The notes below the pieces were generated by a model. The model did not search any database. It saw only the letters and a list, made by a program, of their open reading frames with translations, and was not told the DNA's origin. A program made the position numbers and the translations under genes. Shown piece by piece: positions 15,902-26,400 of a stretch of 64,000 nt of DNA. The first letter of the stretch is position 1. Every line of letters begins with the position of its first letter. Source of the DNA: Paenisporosarcina macmurdoensis (GTDB lineage Bacteria; Bacillota; Bacilli; Bacillales_A; Planococcaceae); contig NZ_JBHSRI010000002.1 of the NCBI RefSeq assembly GCF_042658845.1, forward strand, positions 496,001 to 560,000, in the 5' to 3' direction.

Positions 15902-16798
15902 ATGAAATTCTTATTCCGTAATGTAAAAGAATTAGTCGAATTAGCGACAAGTGAAAATAAGTTAATCTCTGAATTAATGATAGAACAAGAAATGCTAGTT
16001 ACGAGAAGAAGTCGTGAAGATATTATGAAGCAAATGGATACTAACCTTACAGTCATGGAACAAGCTGTAGAAAAGGGATTGAAGGGTGTTCACTCCACAT
16101 CAGGCTTAACTGGTGGAGATGCCGTATTACTTCACAATTATATGAAAAAAGGCAACACACTTTCAGGTGCATTATTAATCGACGCAGTAAGTAAAGCTGT
16201 GGCGACTAATGAAGTGAACGCAGCAATGGGAACGATTTGTGCAACACCAACTGCAGGTTCTGCAGGAGTGGTACCTGGTACTTTATTTGCTGTTCAAAAT
16301 CAATTAAATCCAACACGTGAAGAAATGATTCGTTATTTATTTACTTCAGGTGCATTCGGTTTCGTTGTAGCAAACAATGCTTCAATTTCGGGTGCTGCAG
16401 GCGGTTGCCAAGCTGAAGTTGGTTCAGCTGCTGCTATGGCTGCTGCTGCCATCGTTGAAATGTCTGGTGGGACTCCACAACAATGTTCAGAGGCCTTTGC
16501 CATTTCAATGAAAAACATGTTGGGATTAGTTTGTGACCCAGTTGCAGGTCTAGTTGAGGTACCGTGTGTGAAGCGAAATGCTATGGGTGCAGCAAATGCA
16601 TTGGTTTCTGCTGATATGGCACTGGCGGGTGTAACTAGTCGTATTCCTTGTGACGAAGTAATTGATGCCATGTACAAGATTGGACAATCTATGCCGAGTG
16701 CATTAAAAGAAACAGCGCAAGGCGGTTTAGCAGCAACTCCAACTGGGAGAGCACTAGCTGAAAGAATTTTTGGTGCTGATTTTGTAAAAGGTGTGTAG
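15902..16798 (+). CDS. sdaAA: L-serine dehydratase, alpha subunit (iron-sulfur)
   Basis: This 298-residue catalytic subunit carries the cysteines that ligate the [4Fe-4S] cluster: GTICATPTAGSAG, LVCDPVAGLVEVPCVKRNA and RIPCDEVIDAMY are the family motifs. It works with SdaAB immediately upstream and has a good AGGAGGG ribosome binding site at 15888-15894. The stop overlaps the GTG start of recG by eight bases, which places a DNA-repair helicase in a serine catabolism operon, as in B. subtilis. Confidence 0.95.
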   Translation: MKFLFRNVKELVELATSENKLISELMIEQEMLVTRRSREDIMKQMDTNLTVMEQAVEKGLKGVHSTSGLTGGDAVLLHNYMKKGNTLSGALLIDAVSKAVATNEVNAAMGTICATPTAGSAGVVPGTLFAVQNQLNPTREEMIRYLFTSGAFGFVVANNASISGAAGGCQAEVGSAAAMAAAAIVEMSGGTPQQCSEAFAISMKNMLGLVCDPVAGLVEVPCVKRNAMGAANALVSADMALAGVTSRIPCDEVIDAMYKIGQSMPSALKETAQGGLAATPTGRALAERIFGADFVKGV

Positions 16799-18839
16799 TA
16801 AAAAGCTTCAATCCGTAAACAGCATAAAAGGCGTTGGTGGAGAAACGGAAAAAACCTTAGCCGATATGGGAATCCTTACTTTGCAAGATTTAGTCATGAC
16901 ATTTCCATATCGTCATGAAGATTTTCGTTTAAAAAATATTGCAGAAACACCACATAACGAACGAGTAACAGTAGAAGGAAGGGTCGAAAGCGAGCCTTCT
17001 ATTCTTTTTTTAGGGAGAAACAAATCACGCTTACAAATTCGTCTACTCGTTGGTCCTCATTTAATTAAAGTGGTGTTCTTTAATCAGGCCTACTTGAAAA
17101 ATAAGATCACGAGCGGACAAATCGTCACTGTAACAGGGAAGTGGGATCGTGGGCGTCAAGCGATTAGTGCAACACATTTCTCCTCAGGTCCAAAAACAGA
17201 TCAAATCGATTTTGAACCTATGTATAGTTTAAAAGGTTCTCTTCATCAAAAAACATTCCGGAAATTTATGCACCAAGCTTTGCAAGAAGTGGGTACAGAT
17301 TTACAGGAATGCCTTCCTCAAGACATTAGAGAATCGTATAAACTATTACCGGTGTTCGAAGCGCTTGAAGGCGTTCATTTTCCAAAAGATGCGGAACAAG
17401 TGAAACAAGCTAGAAGACGATTCGTTTACGAAGAGTTACTGATGTTTCAGTTGAAAATGCAAGCGATAAAAAAAGTGCGAAAAGAACAAAATAAAGGCAT
17501 TGCGATTGCTTATGATATTCAAAAATTAAAAGACTTGATAGGGACTTTACCTTATGAGTTAACAGCTGCTCAGAAGCGAGTGGTAAATGAAATATGTAAA
17601 GATTTAAAAGATCCTCATCGCATGAATCGGTTACTTCAAGGGGATGTAGGTTCTGGCAAAACGGTGGTAGCTGCAATTGCATTGTACGCTGTAATTACTG
17701 CTGGTTTCCAAGGTGCTCTAATGGCACCAACAGAAATTTTAGCTGAGCAACATGCTGCTTCCTTGCATGAATGGTTGGCGCCAATGGGCATTCGAATCGC
17801 TTTATTAACTGGTTCAACCAAAACAAAGGCTCGTCGAACCCTGCATGAGCAACTCCAAAATGGTGAGATAGATTTACTTATTGGCACACATGCCTTAATT
17901 CAACCAGATGTGGAATTTCGTCGACTTGGTCTCGTTATTACAGATGAGCAACATCGATTTGGTGTTGAACAACGACGCGTCTTAAGAGATAAAGGCATGA
18001 GTCCTGATGTGTTGTTTATGACCGCGACACCGATTCCTCGAACATTGGCCATTACTGCATTTGGAGAAATGGATGTTTCAACCATCGATGAAATGCCTGC
18101 TGGACGAAAAGAAATCGAGACGCATTGGGTTAAAAAGGAACTCTTTGATGAAACCATTAAACGAATGGAAAAAGAGCTGCAAGAGGGTAAACAAGCATAT
18201 GTCATATGTCCACTTATCGAAGAGTCTGATAAGCTTGATGTCCAAAATACGGTGGACGTGTATGAGCAATTATCCTCTATCTTTCACAATAAATTTAAAG
18301 TAGGTCTTATGCACGGCCGTTTGCATTCGACTGAAAAAGATGAAGTGATGAGAGCTTTTAGTGAAGGCCAAATTCAAGTACTTGTTTCCACAACAGTTGT
18401 AGAAGTCGGGGTGAATGTACCCAATGCAACGTTTATGGTTATTTATGATGCAGAACGCTTTGGACTGGCTCAACTTCATCAACTTCGGGGACGTGTTGGT
18501 CGTGGTTCAGCGCAATCGTACTGTATATTGCTTGCAGATCCTAAATCAGAAGAAGGCAAAGAACGTATGATGTCAATGACTGAAACGAATGATGGTTTTA
18601 AATTGGCTGAAAAAGATTTACAGCTTCGGGGTCCTGGTGACTTTTTTGGTCGTAAACAAAGTGGCTTGCCAGAATTTAAAATGGCTGATTTGGTTCATGA
18701 TTATCGAGCGTTAGAGACTGCTAGACAAGATGCTGAGAAATACCTTGCTTCAGATGAGTTTTGGACAAGTGAAGAGACGAAGTGTTTGCGTACTTACTTA
18801 CAAGACTCGGGTGCCTTAGATGGGGATAGAATAGATTAA
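16791..18839 (+). CDS. recG: ATP-dependent DNA helicase RecG
   Basis: RecG remodels stalled forks and branch-migrates Holliday junctions. The 682 residues contain the N-terminal wedge/OB domain (ERVTVEGRVESEPS, IVTVTGKWDRGRQAI), Walker A LLQGDVGSGKTVVAAIALYA, DEQH at ITDEQHRFGVEQRR, TATPIPRTLA, VSTTVVEVGVNVPNA and the QLRGRVGRG motif VI. The GTG start overlaps the end of sdaAA. A terminator follows at once. Confidence 0.96.
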   Translation: MCSKKLQSVNSIKGVGGETEKTLADMGILTLQDLVMTFPYRHEDFRLKNIAETPHNERVTVEGRVESEPSILFLGRNKSRLQIRLLVGPHLIKVVFFNQAYLKNKITSGQIVTVTGKWDRGRQAISATHFSSGPKTDQIDFEPMYSLKGSLHQKTFRKFMHQALQEVGTDLQECLPQDIRESYKLLPVFEALEGVHFPKDAEQVKQARRRFVYEELLMFQLKMQAIKKVRKEQNKGIAIAYDIQKLKDLIGTLPYELTAAQKRVVNEICKDLKDPHRMNRLLQGDVGSGKTVVAAIALYAVITAGFQGALMAPTEILAEQHAASLHEWLAPMGIRIALLTGSTKTKARRTLHEQLQNGEIDLLIGTHALIQPDVEFRRLGLVITDEQHRFGVEQRRVLRDKGMSPDVLFMTATPIPRTLAITAFGEMDVSTIDEMPAGRKEIETHWVKKELFDETIKRMEKELQEGKQAYVICPLIEESDKLDVQNTVDVYEQLSSIFHNKFKVGLMHGRLHSTEKDEVMRAFSEGQIQVLVSTTVVEVGVNVPNATFMVIYDAERFGLAQLHQLRGRVGRGSAQSYCILLADPKSEEGKERMMSMTETNDGFKLAEKDLQLRGPGDFFGRKQSGLPEFKMADLVHDYRALETARQDAEKYLASDEFWTSEETKCLRTYLQDSGALDGDRID

Positions 18840-18899
18840 TAAGAATGCTCGGACTGTGTAAAAAGGTCATACTTTTAGACAATCCTTGCATTCTTTTTC
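18840..18899 (+). terminator. Terminator after recG that overlaps the fapR promoter
   Basis: AAGAATGC (18841-18848) pairs with GCATTCTT (18888-18895). The inner arms GGACTGT/ACAATCC and AAAAAG/CTTTT form a nested hairpin, and a T-rich stretch follows. The descending arm contains TTGCAT, the likely -35 of fapR. Confidence 0.7.
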
Positions 18900-18914
18900 T
18901 TGTATTTATATACT
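18886..18914 (+). promoter_or_regulatory. Sigma-A-type promoter of the fapR-plsX-fabD-fabG operon
   Basis: TTGCAT (18886-18891), a 17-base spacer and TATACT (18909-18914) lie upstream of fapR. The -35 is inside the recG terminator stem. The FapR site begins only six bases after the -10. Confidence 0.7.
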
Positions 18915-18917
18915 GAT

Positions 18918-18937
18918 AATAGTACCAAGTGCTAATA
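18918..18937 (+). promoter_or_regulatory. FapR operator
   Basis: The arms TAGTAC (18920-18925) and GTGCTA (18929-18934) form an inverted repeat with one mismatch within AATAGTACCAAGTGCTAATA. This resembles the recalled FapR operator, a TTAGTACC-type dyad. It covers the predicted transcription start, so FapR would block its own operon until malonyl-CoA or malonyl-ACP accumulates. Confidence 0.75.
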
Positions 18938-18952
18938 TCGGATGGTGAACCT

Positions 18953-19537
18953 ATGAAACGCTCAAAAAAAGAACGCCAACAACAATTAATCGAGACTATT
19001 AAACATAATCCGTTTATCACTGACGATGCCTTAGCTAATCAGTTTACAGTCAGTGTTCAAACGATTCGTTTAGACCGTTTAGAGTTGTCGATACCTGAGT
19101 TACGTGAACGTATTAAACATGTTGCCTCGAAATCATTTGAGGATGAGGTCCGATCTCTGCCTTTAAGTGATGTAATAGGGGAGATGGTTGACATTGAACT
19201 GGACCAAAGAGCAATTTCAATATTTGACGTAAAATCAGAACATATATTTAAGAGAAATCAAATTGCACGAGGACACCATTTATTTGCACAGGCGAACTCC
19301 TTGGCAGTTGCAGTCATCAATGATGAATTGGCCTTAACAGTAAAATCTATTTTATCTTTTGTCAAACCGGTTAAATTAGGAGATCGTGTTATAGCGAAAG
19401 CATTTGTAACTCGAAAAGATCAAGAAAAAAACCGCACATTTGTCGAAGTCACTTCAACTGTAGAAAACGAAATTGTTTTTGAAGGACAATTTGAAATGTT
19501 TCGAGCGAATGATGCAAGTAAAGGTGATTTAAAATGA
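18953..19537 (+). CDS. fapR: Fatty acid and phospholipid biosynthesis repressor FapR
   Basis: FapR represses lipid synthesis genes and is released by malonyl-CoA. The 194 residues comprise an N-terminal helix-turn-helix (about 20-45, ITDDALANQFTVSVQTIRLD), a linker helix (LSIPELRERIKHV) and a hot-dog effector domain with the strongly conserved RNQIARGHHLFAQANSLAVAV segment. ATG 18953, after GGATGGTGA, is preferred to an upstream in-frame codon because MKRSKKERQ aligns with the known start. The end overlaps plsX (ATGA). Confidence 0.95.
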   Translation: MKRSKKERQQQLIETIKHNPFITDDALANQFTVSVQTIRLDRLELSIPELRERIKHVASKSFEDEVRSLPLSDVIGEMVDIELDQRAISIFDVKSEHIFKRNQIARGHHLFAQANSLAVAVINDELALTVKSILSFVKPVKLGDRVIAKAFVTRKDQEKNRTFVEVTSTVENEIVFEGQFEMFRANDASKGDLK

Positions 19538-20526
19538 AAATCGCAGTAGACGCAATGGGTGGAGACCACGCACCAAAAGAAATCGTGGAAGGTGTCTATT
19601 TGGCACTGGAACAATTCGAAGATATTCATATTCTATTATTTGGCCATGAGGAAAAAGTGAAACCTTTTGTAAAACCACATGCTCGATTAACAGTGATTCA
19701 TACAGAAGAAAAAATAGAATCGGACGATGAACCAGTTAGAGCTATTCGTCGAAAAAAAGATGCGTCAATGGTACGCATGGCTGAAGCTGTGAAAAATGGC
19801 GAAGCACAAGCGTGTGTATCTGCCGGTAATACAGGAGCGCTTATGGCGGCGGGACTTTTCATTGTAGGACGGATTGAAGGAATTGATCGACCTGCTCTAG
19901 CCCCAACTTTGCCGACGGTGGATGGACAAGGTTTTGTGATGTTGGATTTAGGTGCTAATTCAGATGCGAAACCAGAACATTTGGTGCAGTTCGGAATTAT
20001 GGGAAGTATCTATGCAGCAAAAGTACGTGGAATCGAATCACCTCGTGTTGGATTACTTAACATTGGAACAGAAGAAACGAAAGGCAATGAACTGACTAAA
20101 TTAGCTTTTACTCAGTTAAAACAAGCCCCAATTAACTTTGTAGGTAATGTAGAATCTCGTGATTTGCTTTTAGGTGCAGCAGATGTCGTTGTAACAGACG
20201 GTTTTACAGGCAATATGGTATTAAAAACAATCGAAGGAACCGCAGCTAGCTTCTTTAGCATGTTAAAAGAAGTGTATGGCGCTTCTACGAAGTCGAAAAT
20301 TTCTGCGTATCTGGTAAAAGATGATTTACGTGGTCTCAAAAAGAAAATGGATTATACCGAGTATGGTGGAGCTGCATTGTTTGGATTAAAAGCCCCAGTT
20401 ATAAAAGCGCATGGTTCTTCAAATGCCACTGCAGTAATGAACGCCATCCGCCAAGCCCGTACAATGGTTGAATTTGACGTATGCGGAACGATCCACTCAA
20501 CAATAGCAGGAGGCAACACACAATGA
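19534..20526 (+). CDS. plsX: Phosphate acyltransferase PlsX
   Basis: PlsX converts acyl-ACP to acyl-phosphate, the donor used by PlsY to start phospholipid synthesis at the membrane. The 330-residue protein begins MKIAVDAMGGDHAPKEIVEG and contains VSAGNTGALMAAGLF, LDLGANSDAKPEHLVQF, NIGTEETKGNELTK and DGFTGNMVLKTIEG. It overlaps fapR and fabD by four bases each. It is a FapR regulon member here and can also process acyl-phosphate made by FakA. Confidence 0.96.
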   Translation: MKIAVDAMGGDHAPKEIVEGVYLALEQFEDIHILLFGHEEKVKPFVKPHARLTVIHTEEKIESDDEPVRAIRRKKDASMVRMAEAVKNGEAQACVSAGNTGALMAAGLFIVGRIEGIDRPALAPTLPTVDGQGFVMLDLGANSDAKPEHLVQFGIMGSIYAAKVRGIESPRVGLLNIGTEETKGNELTKLAFTQLKQAPINFVGNVESRDLLLGAADVVVTDGFTGNMVLKTIEGTAASFFSMLKEVYGASTKSKISAYLVKDDLRGLKKKMDYTEYGGAALFGLKAPVIKAHGSSNATAVMNAIRQARTMVEFDVCGTIHSTIAGGNTQ

Positions 20527-21467
20527 CCAAGATTGCATTTATATTTCCGGGACAAGGCTCTCAAGCTGTTGGAATGGGAAGTGAACTAGTTCACGCGAAT
20601 GAAGGAAACAAAGAGTTTTATGATAAAGCGGATAATCAGTTGGGTTTCCCCTTATCTAAACTCATGTTACAAGGACCTGTAGAAGAATTAACCTATACAT
20701 ACAATGCCCAACCTGCACTGTTGACTACAAGTACAATGGTATCTGAACTTCTTCAAGCAGCCGGTTTAAAACCTGACTATACAATTGGTCATAGTTTGGG
20801 AGAATATTCAGCGCTTGTAGCTTCAGGTGTCATGTCCTTTGAAGATGGCATTAAGATTGTCCATGAGCGAGGTTTGTACATGAACGATGCTGTACCGGCT
20901 GGCGAAGGTGCTATGGCCGCGATCTTAGGTATGGAGTCAGATGCTTTAAAAGTAGTGACGGATCTTGTAACTTCACAAGGCGATGTGGTTCAATTAGCAA
21001 ACTTGAATTGCCCAGGACAAATTGTTATTTCTGGAACCAAACAAGGTGTAGAGAAAGCTTCTGTGCAAGCTAAAGAAGCGGGTGCTAAACGTGCGATACC
21101 TCTTGTGGTAAGTGGCCCTTTCCATTCGGAGCTAATGCGTCCAGCTGCATCGAAGTTGAAACACGCTTTAGATCAACTGGAGATGCATAATACAGATGTG
21201 CCTGTTATTTCAAACGTTACAGCAAGTCCTGTAACTACAGCAGACGAAATGAAAGAATTGCTAGTGCAACAATTATATTCTCCGGTACGTTTCGAAGAAT
21301 CGATTCGCGCATTGATGGACTTAGGTGTCAACACATTTATCGAATGTGGGCCAGGTAAAGTTTTGAGTGGATTAGTAAAAAAAATAGATCGTTCTGCAGG
21401 TATTTATGCTGCTTATGATTTAGAGTCAATCGAACAAGTGATTGAAGCATCGAAGGAGTGGGCGTAA
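20523..21467 (+). CDS. fabD: Malonyl-CoA:ACP transacylase
   Basis: FabD loads malonyl groups onto ACP for fatty acid elongation. The 314 residues begin MTKIAFIFPGQGSQAVGMG and contain the nucleophile motif GHSLGEYSALVASG, plus SGPFHSELM with the catalytic histidine. ATG 20523 overlaps the plsX stop; an upstream in-frame extension has no ribosome binding site and is rejected. The stop shares one base with the fabG start. Confidence 0.96.
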   Translation: MTKIAFIFPGQGSQAVGMGSELVHANEGNKEFYDKADNQLGFPLSKLMLQGPVEELTYTYNAQPALLTTSTMVSELLQAAGLKPDYTIGHSLGEYSALVASGVMSFEDGIKIVHERGLYMNDAVPAGEGAMAAILGMESDALKVVTDLVTSQGDVVQLANLNCPGQIVISGTKQGVEKASVQAKEAGAKRAIPLVVSGPFHSELMRPAASKLKHALDQLEMHNTDVPVISNVTASPVTTADEMKELLVQQLYSPVRFEESIRALMDLGVNTFIECGPGKVLSGLVKKIDRSAGIYAAYDLESIEQVIEASKEWA

Positions 21468-22213
21468 TGGGGAAATTGAACGGAAAAACGGCAATCGTAA
21501 CAGGGGCTTCTCGCGGCATTGGAGCTGAAATTGCCAAGTATTTAGCAAAAGAAGGCGCACGTATTGCTGTGAATTATAGCGGTAGCCAGGCCAAAGCAGA
21601 AGAAGTTGTAAATGAAATTACGGCGAACGGTGGCGAAGCTTTTGCCATCCAAGCAAGTGTTAGTGATGCAGAAAGTGTTTCAGCTATGATTTCTGAAACG
21701 ATGAACCGTTATGGTAGTATTGATATTCTTGTCAATAACGCAGGTATCACACGTGATAACTTATTGATGAGAATGAAAGAAAACGAGTGGGACGATGTTA
21801 TCAACACGAATTTAAAAGGCGTGTTCTTATGTACAAAAGCAGTGTCACGCCAAATGATGAAACAACGTGCTGGACGAATCATTAATATTTCTTCTGTCGT
21901 AGGAGTATCTGGAAATGCTGGTCAAGCAAACTATGTAGCAGCAAAAGCCGGTGTTATTGGCTTGACGAAGACAACAGCTAAAGAATTAGCTAGTCGTAAC
22001 ATTAATGTCAATGCAATTGCACCAGGGTTTATTACGACTGATATGACAGATGAACTTTCAGAAGAAGTGAAAAACCAAATGCTAACGCAAATTCCTTTAG
22101 CGAAACTTGGTAGCCCTGAAGATGTTGCAAAAGCGGTTGTATTTTTAGCTTCTGAAGATTCAAACTATATTACGGGTCAAACACTTCATGTAAATGGTGG
22201 CATGGTCATGTAA
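21467..22213 (+). CDS. fabG: 3-oxoacyl-ACP reductase
   Basis: FabG is the NADPH-dependent short-chain dehydrogenase that reduces beta-ketoacyl-ACP. In 248 residues the NADP-binding TGASRGIGAEIA, NNAGITRD, the catalytic Ser in INISSVVGVSGN, and YVAAKAGVIG with the Tyr/Lys pair are present, as is the C-terminal GQTLHVNGGMVM. ATG 21467 follows AAGGAGTG and forms a TAATG overlap with fabD. Confidence 0.96.
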   Translation: MGKLNGKTAIVTGASRGIGAEIAKYLAKEGARIAVNYSGSQAKAEEVVNEITANGGEAFAIQASVSDAESVSAMISETMNRYGSIDILVNNAGITRDNLLMRMKENEWDDVINTNLKGVFLCTKAVSRQMMKQRAGRIINISSVVGVSGNAGQANYVAAKAGVIGLTKTTAKELASRNINVNAIAPGFITTDMTDELSEEVKNQMLTQIPLAKLGSPEDVAKAVVFLASEDSNYITGQTLHVNGGMVM

Positions 22214-22221
22214 TTGCCCCT

Positions 22222-22242
22222 ATCAAGTAGGCTTGATTTTTT
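22222..22242 (+). terminator. Weak hairpin between fabG and acpP
   Basis: ATCAAG and CTTGAT form a 6-bp stem with a TAGG loop, followed by six T. The stem is short, so partial termination or attenuation is more likely than a full stop. This may help set the higher ACP level through a separate promoter. Confidence 0.45.
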
Positions 22243-22270
22243 GTATACTCATTGAGGGGAGGTGACTTTA

Positions 22271-22507
22271 GTGGCAACTGTAATAGAGCGCGTAACAAAA
22301 GTAATCGTAGATCGTTTAGGTGTTGACGAGAGCGAAGTAAAATTGGAAGCTTCTTTCCGTGATGATTTAGGTGCTGATTCTTTAGATGTAGTTGAACTTG
22401 TTATGGAATTAGAAGATGAGTTCGATATGGAGATTTCTGATGAAGATGCTGAGCAAATCAGTACAGTAGGAAGTGCAGTAACTTTTATTGAAAGCAAACA
22501 AGGATAA
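22271..22507 (+). CDS. acpP: Acyl carrier protein
   Basis: ACP carries growing acyl chains on a 4'-phosphopantetheine arm. The 78-residue acidic protein has the attachment motif GADSLDVVELVMELEDEF, with Ser37 as the modified residue. I chose GTG 22271 (MATVIERVTKVIV): GGGGAGGTG lies at the proper distance, whereas the GTG at 22262 is part of that element. It is the last fatty acid gene of the cluster, upstream of rnc as in B. subtilis. Confidence 0.95.
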   Translation: MATVIERVTKVIVDRLGVDESEVKLEASFRDDLGADSLDVVELVMELEDEFDMEISDEDAEQISTVGSAVTFIESKQG

Positions 22508-22523
22508 GCAATTATTCCATTGC

Positions 22524-22577
22524 GAGACGTGGTAGCCATTCATCATGAATGGTCTTCTGCGTCTCTATTTCTTTTTG
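22524..22577 (+). terminator. Probable terminator after acpP
   Basis: GAGACG (22524-22529) pairs with CGTCTC (22560-22565) around an inner CCATTCAT/ATGAATGG hairpin. The sequence then runs TATTTCTTTTTG. Confidence 0.7.
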
Positions 22578-22637
22578 CACAAAGGAACATAAACGAGTAA
22601 AATAGACCGTAGCAATTAAAGGAAGGCAGATTACATA

Positions 22638-23405
22638 ATGACGGGTAAACGTAGAGGGACGCCTCAAAAGAACGGAACTTTTTCCGAAACAGTTAAGCAA
22701 TCATTTGCAATATTACAGCAAGAATTAGGAGTTCAATTTCTAAATCCAGAACTTCTGTACCAATCTTTTACGCATTCATCTTATGTGAATGAGCATCGAC
22801 GGAAATTTTACACGGACAATGAGCGACTTGAATTTTTAGGTGACGCGGTTCTTGAACTGTCTGTCTCTCAATATTTATTTCAAAAGTTTACTGCCATGAG
22901 TGAAGGTGAGTTGACAAAATTACGTGCAGCGATTGTATGTGAACCGTCACTCGTTGTATTTGCGAATGAATTGAACTTTGGTAAATATGTACTTTTAGGT
23001 AAGGGAGAAGAAGTTACAGGAGGACGAGAACGACCTGCACTTCTTGCAGATGTCTTTGAGTCTTATGTGGGTGCCCTTTATTTAGATCAAGGCTTACAAC
23101 CTGTTGTGACGTTTTTAGAGAAAGTGGTCTTTCCGAAAGTCGAAACCGGTGCTTTTTCGCATGTGATGGATTATAAGAGCCAATTGCAAGAGATGATTCA
23201 ACAAATGAACAATGGTTCCTTAACCTATGAAATTGTAGAAGAAAAAGGACCAGCTCATAATCGTACATTTGTTTCAAGTGTTCGATTAGGCAACAACGAA
23301 CTAGGTATAGGAAACGGCAAGTCTAAAAAAGAAGCTGAACAACAAGCAGCACAAGTAGCGATTGTTCACTTACAAGAAGATGCTACAAGCAGACAGGAGG
23401 GCTAA
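22638..23405 (+). CDS. rnc: Ribonuclease III
   Basis: RNase III cleaves double-stranded RNA, including rRNA precursors and small RNA targets. The 255 residues show the signature NERLEFLGDAVLELSVSQYLF, the second acidic cluster LLADVFESYVGALYLDQG and a C-terminal double-stranded RNA-binding domain (DYKSQLQEMIQQ... to GNGKSKKEAEQQAAQVAI). A GGAAGG element precedes the ATG. The gene ends two bases before smc. Confidence 0.96.
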   Translation: MTGKRRGTPQKNGTFSETVKQSFAILQQELGVQFLNPELLYQSFTHSSYVNEHRRKFYTDNERLEFLGDAVLELSVSQYLFQKFTAMSEGELTKLRAAIVCEPSLVVFANELNFGKYVLLGKGEEVTGGRERPALLADVFESYVGALYLDQGLQPVVTFLEKVVFPKVETGAFSHVMDYKSQLQEMIQQMNNGSLTYEIVEEKGPAHNRTFVSSVRLGNNELGIGNGKSKKEAEQQAAQVAIVHLQEDATSRQEG

Positions 23406-23407
23406 TT

Positions 23408-26400
23408 TTGTTCCTTAAACGACTTGAAGTCATTGGATTTAAATCGTTTGCGGATCGAGTTGGTATCGATTTTGTACCTGGAGTAACCGCAGTTGTTGGT
23501 CCTAATGGTAGTGGGAAAAGTAATGTGACGGATGCTATTCGATGGGTTCTCGGTGAACAATCAGCGAAATCTCTTCGTGGAGCCAAAATGGAAGATGTGA
23601 TTTTTGCGGGTAGTGAGTCTAGAAAACCGCTGAATTTTGCAGAAGTCACACTTATACTCGACAACTCTGATCAGCGCTTGCCATTAGATTACAATGAAAT
23701 AAGTGTCACTAGACGCGTGTTTCGTTCAGGAGATAGCGAATATTTATTAAATAAACAATCTTGTAGACTGAAAGATATTACCGATTTATTTATGGATTCA
23801 GGGTTAGGTAAAGAAGCCTTTTCAATTATTTCGCAAGGTCGAGTAGATGAGATTTTAAATAGTCGCCCAGAAGATCGACGTTCTATTTTTGAAGAGGCAG
23901 CTGGCGTTCTTAAATACAAATTACGTAAAAAGAAGGCCGAAAATAAACTGTTTGAAACTGATGACAATCTTCATCGCGTATTGGATATACTACATGAGCT
24001 AGATGATCGAATGGAGCCGCTTCACATGCAAGCTTCAGCTGCCACCGATTATTTGAGTATGTCTGAAGAACTAAAAGACGTGGACCTCAAGTTAATTGCT
24101 TTTGATTTGACTCGTGTTAATAACCGCTTATCTGAAGTAAAGCAAGAAGTGGAGATTTTCGAGCAACAAGAAAAAGAACTTGAAAATATCATTGGCAGTA
24201 TGGAACTTGAATTGCAATCAGTGCGAAGTCAATTGGCACAACAGGACTGTTTAATTGATGAATCCCAAGAATCCTTAGTTGAAGCAAGTTCTGAACTTGA
24301 ACGCTGGGACGGTCGTAAGCAATTGATGGCTGAAAAACGTCAAAATAAGGATCAACAAATTGATAAATTAAAATTAACGATTGTTGATCTTGAAGAAGAC
24401 AAAGTTCAATTAACCAGCCAGTTGGAACAAAGACAATTAACGACGACGAAAAGTAAAGCTGAATTGCGAACTGTCCAAAATGAAGTAAAACAATTAGATC
24501 ATTTACTAAAACAAACGAGCGCTGAAATTGAAGTAGAAATAGAAGATTATAAATCAACGTATATTGAATTGTTGAATGAAGAAGCGACGGTTAAAAACGA
24601 GTTGAAACATTTAGATCAACAGCTTCTGCAACAAGATGAATTTAAAGGTAAAATGACCAACGAATATAAATTGATTAAATCTGACTTAGCAAAAGTTGAA
24701 AAACAACAAAAACAAGTTGAACAACAACTAGCGCAAATTCGTCGTTCTTTACATGACAAGTTGATCGATTATAAAGATCTTCAACAAACGTTTACGAAAG
24801 AAAAAGATGAACTTGAATCTAAGCAGTCGATGTTGTATCAAGCCTATCAACTTCAACAACAATTAAAGGCAAGAAAAGAGTCACTGGAAGCGCTTGAAGC
24901 AGATTTCTCTGGTTTCTTCCAAGGTGTAAAAGAAGTATTAGTTGCCCGTGAAAAGGGCCAACTTACGGGCATTACAGGAGCTGTAGCTGAACTCATTCAA
25001 GTGAAAGCTGCTTATGCAAAAGCACTTGAAACGGCTCTTGGTGGAGCGATGCAACACATAGTCACTGATACAGATCAAGATGCTCGGAAAGCGATTGCCT
25101 TCTTAAAGACAAAACGCTCTGGTCGTGCCACCTTCTTACCTAAAACCGTGATGAAATCAAGAAAAATTCAGCCAGAAGCTTTGCGAAGCATTACGAGCCA
25201 TCCATCATTTATTCAAACGGCAGATGAACTAGTAACGTTTGACCAATCTTCAACAACCATAGTAGAAAATTTACTAGGAAATGTTATTGTGGTAAAGGAT
25301 TTAGAAGGTGCTTCTCAAATTGCGAAGTCACTTCAATTCCGCTTCCGAGTAGTTACATTAGATGGCGATATCATCAATGCAGGTGGTTCATTAACTGGTG
25401 GATTTACAAAACAGCAAACTTCTGTGTTCTCTAGAAAAGCGGAATTAGACGAACTATCACTTAAATTAACTGGAATGGACCAAACCATTCAAAAAGCTGA
25501 AAACCAAGTTGCCACTTTAAAAATAACCATTGATAAACAAGCTGAAATACTTGAAAGTATGCGTGCTGAAGGGGAAGAAAGTAGAGCGCAAGAATTAGAA
25601 CTTAGTTCAAATTCGCGCGAACTCGAAGCCGCTTTTAAACGTCTCAAAGAACGCGCAGTTATTTCTAATTCAGAAACAATGGACGTGGCAAGTCGTCATG
25701 AACAAGCAGTAGAGAAAAAGAATCTTGCGCACAAACGACTTTGTGAATTAAAAGAAGAATTGAATAAAATAAATGATACGATTAATCGTCTAACGAGTCT
25801 TAAGTCGAAAAACTTAAGTGAACGAGACCAATTAACTGAACAAATGGCAGAGCTTCGCTCAAGACAGGCCGTATTAACAGAGCAACTGAAAGCTGCAGAG
25901 CAGACAGTAGCAGAAATCCAAGAGACCATTCAAAAAGTGACGAACAAGCTTGATCATGCCACAAAAGAAATGCAGTGGTACGAAACTGGTGATAATCAAA
26001 TGGGTCCAACACCTGTTGAAATTGACCAGAACTTGAACGACTGGAGGAAAAAGAAAAAATCTCTTGTAACGCTAATTGCAAAGAGCAAAGAGCAGCGCGC
26101 ACAAATCCACATTCACCTACAACAAGTGGAGCTACAATTGAAGAAAAATCAACATTTACACAAGCAACAATTGGATGCCCTTCGAGCTGCAGAAGTGAAG
26201 ATGAACCGCTTTGATGTGGAACAATCTACTCTTCATATGCAACTAGAAGAAAACTATCATGTGACGATTGAAGAAGTAGAAATTCCGGATATGCAAACAT
26301 TTGAAGAAGAGTGGTCTCGTAAAAAAGTTAAATTACTCAAACAGTCTATTGAAGAATTAGGTCCTGTTAATGTAGCTTCAATTGAAGAATTTGAACGCGT

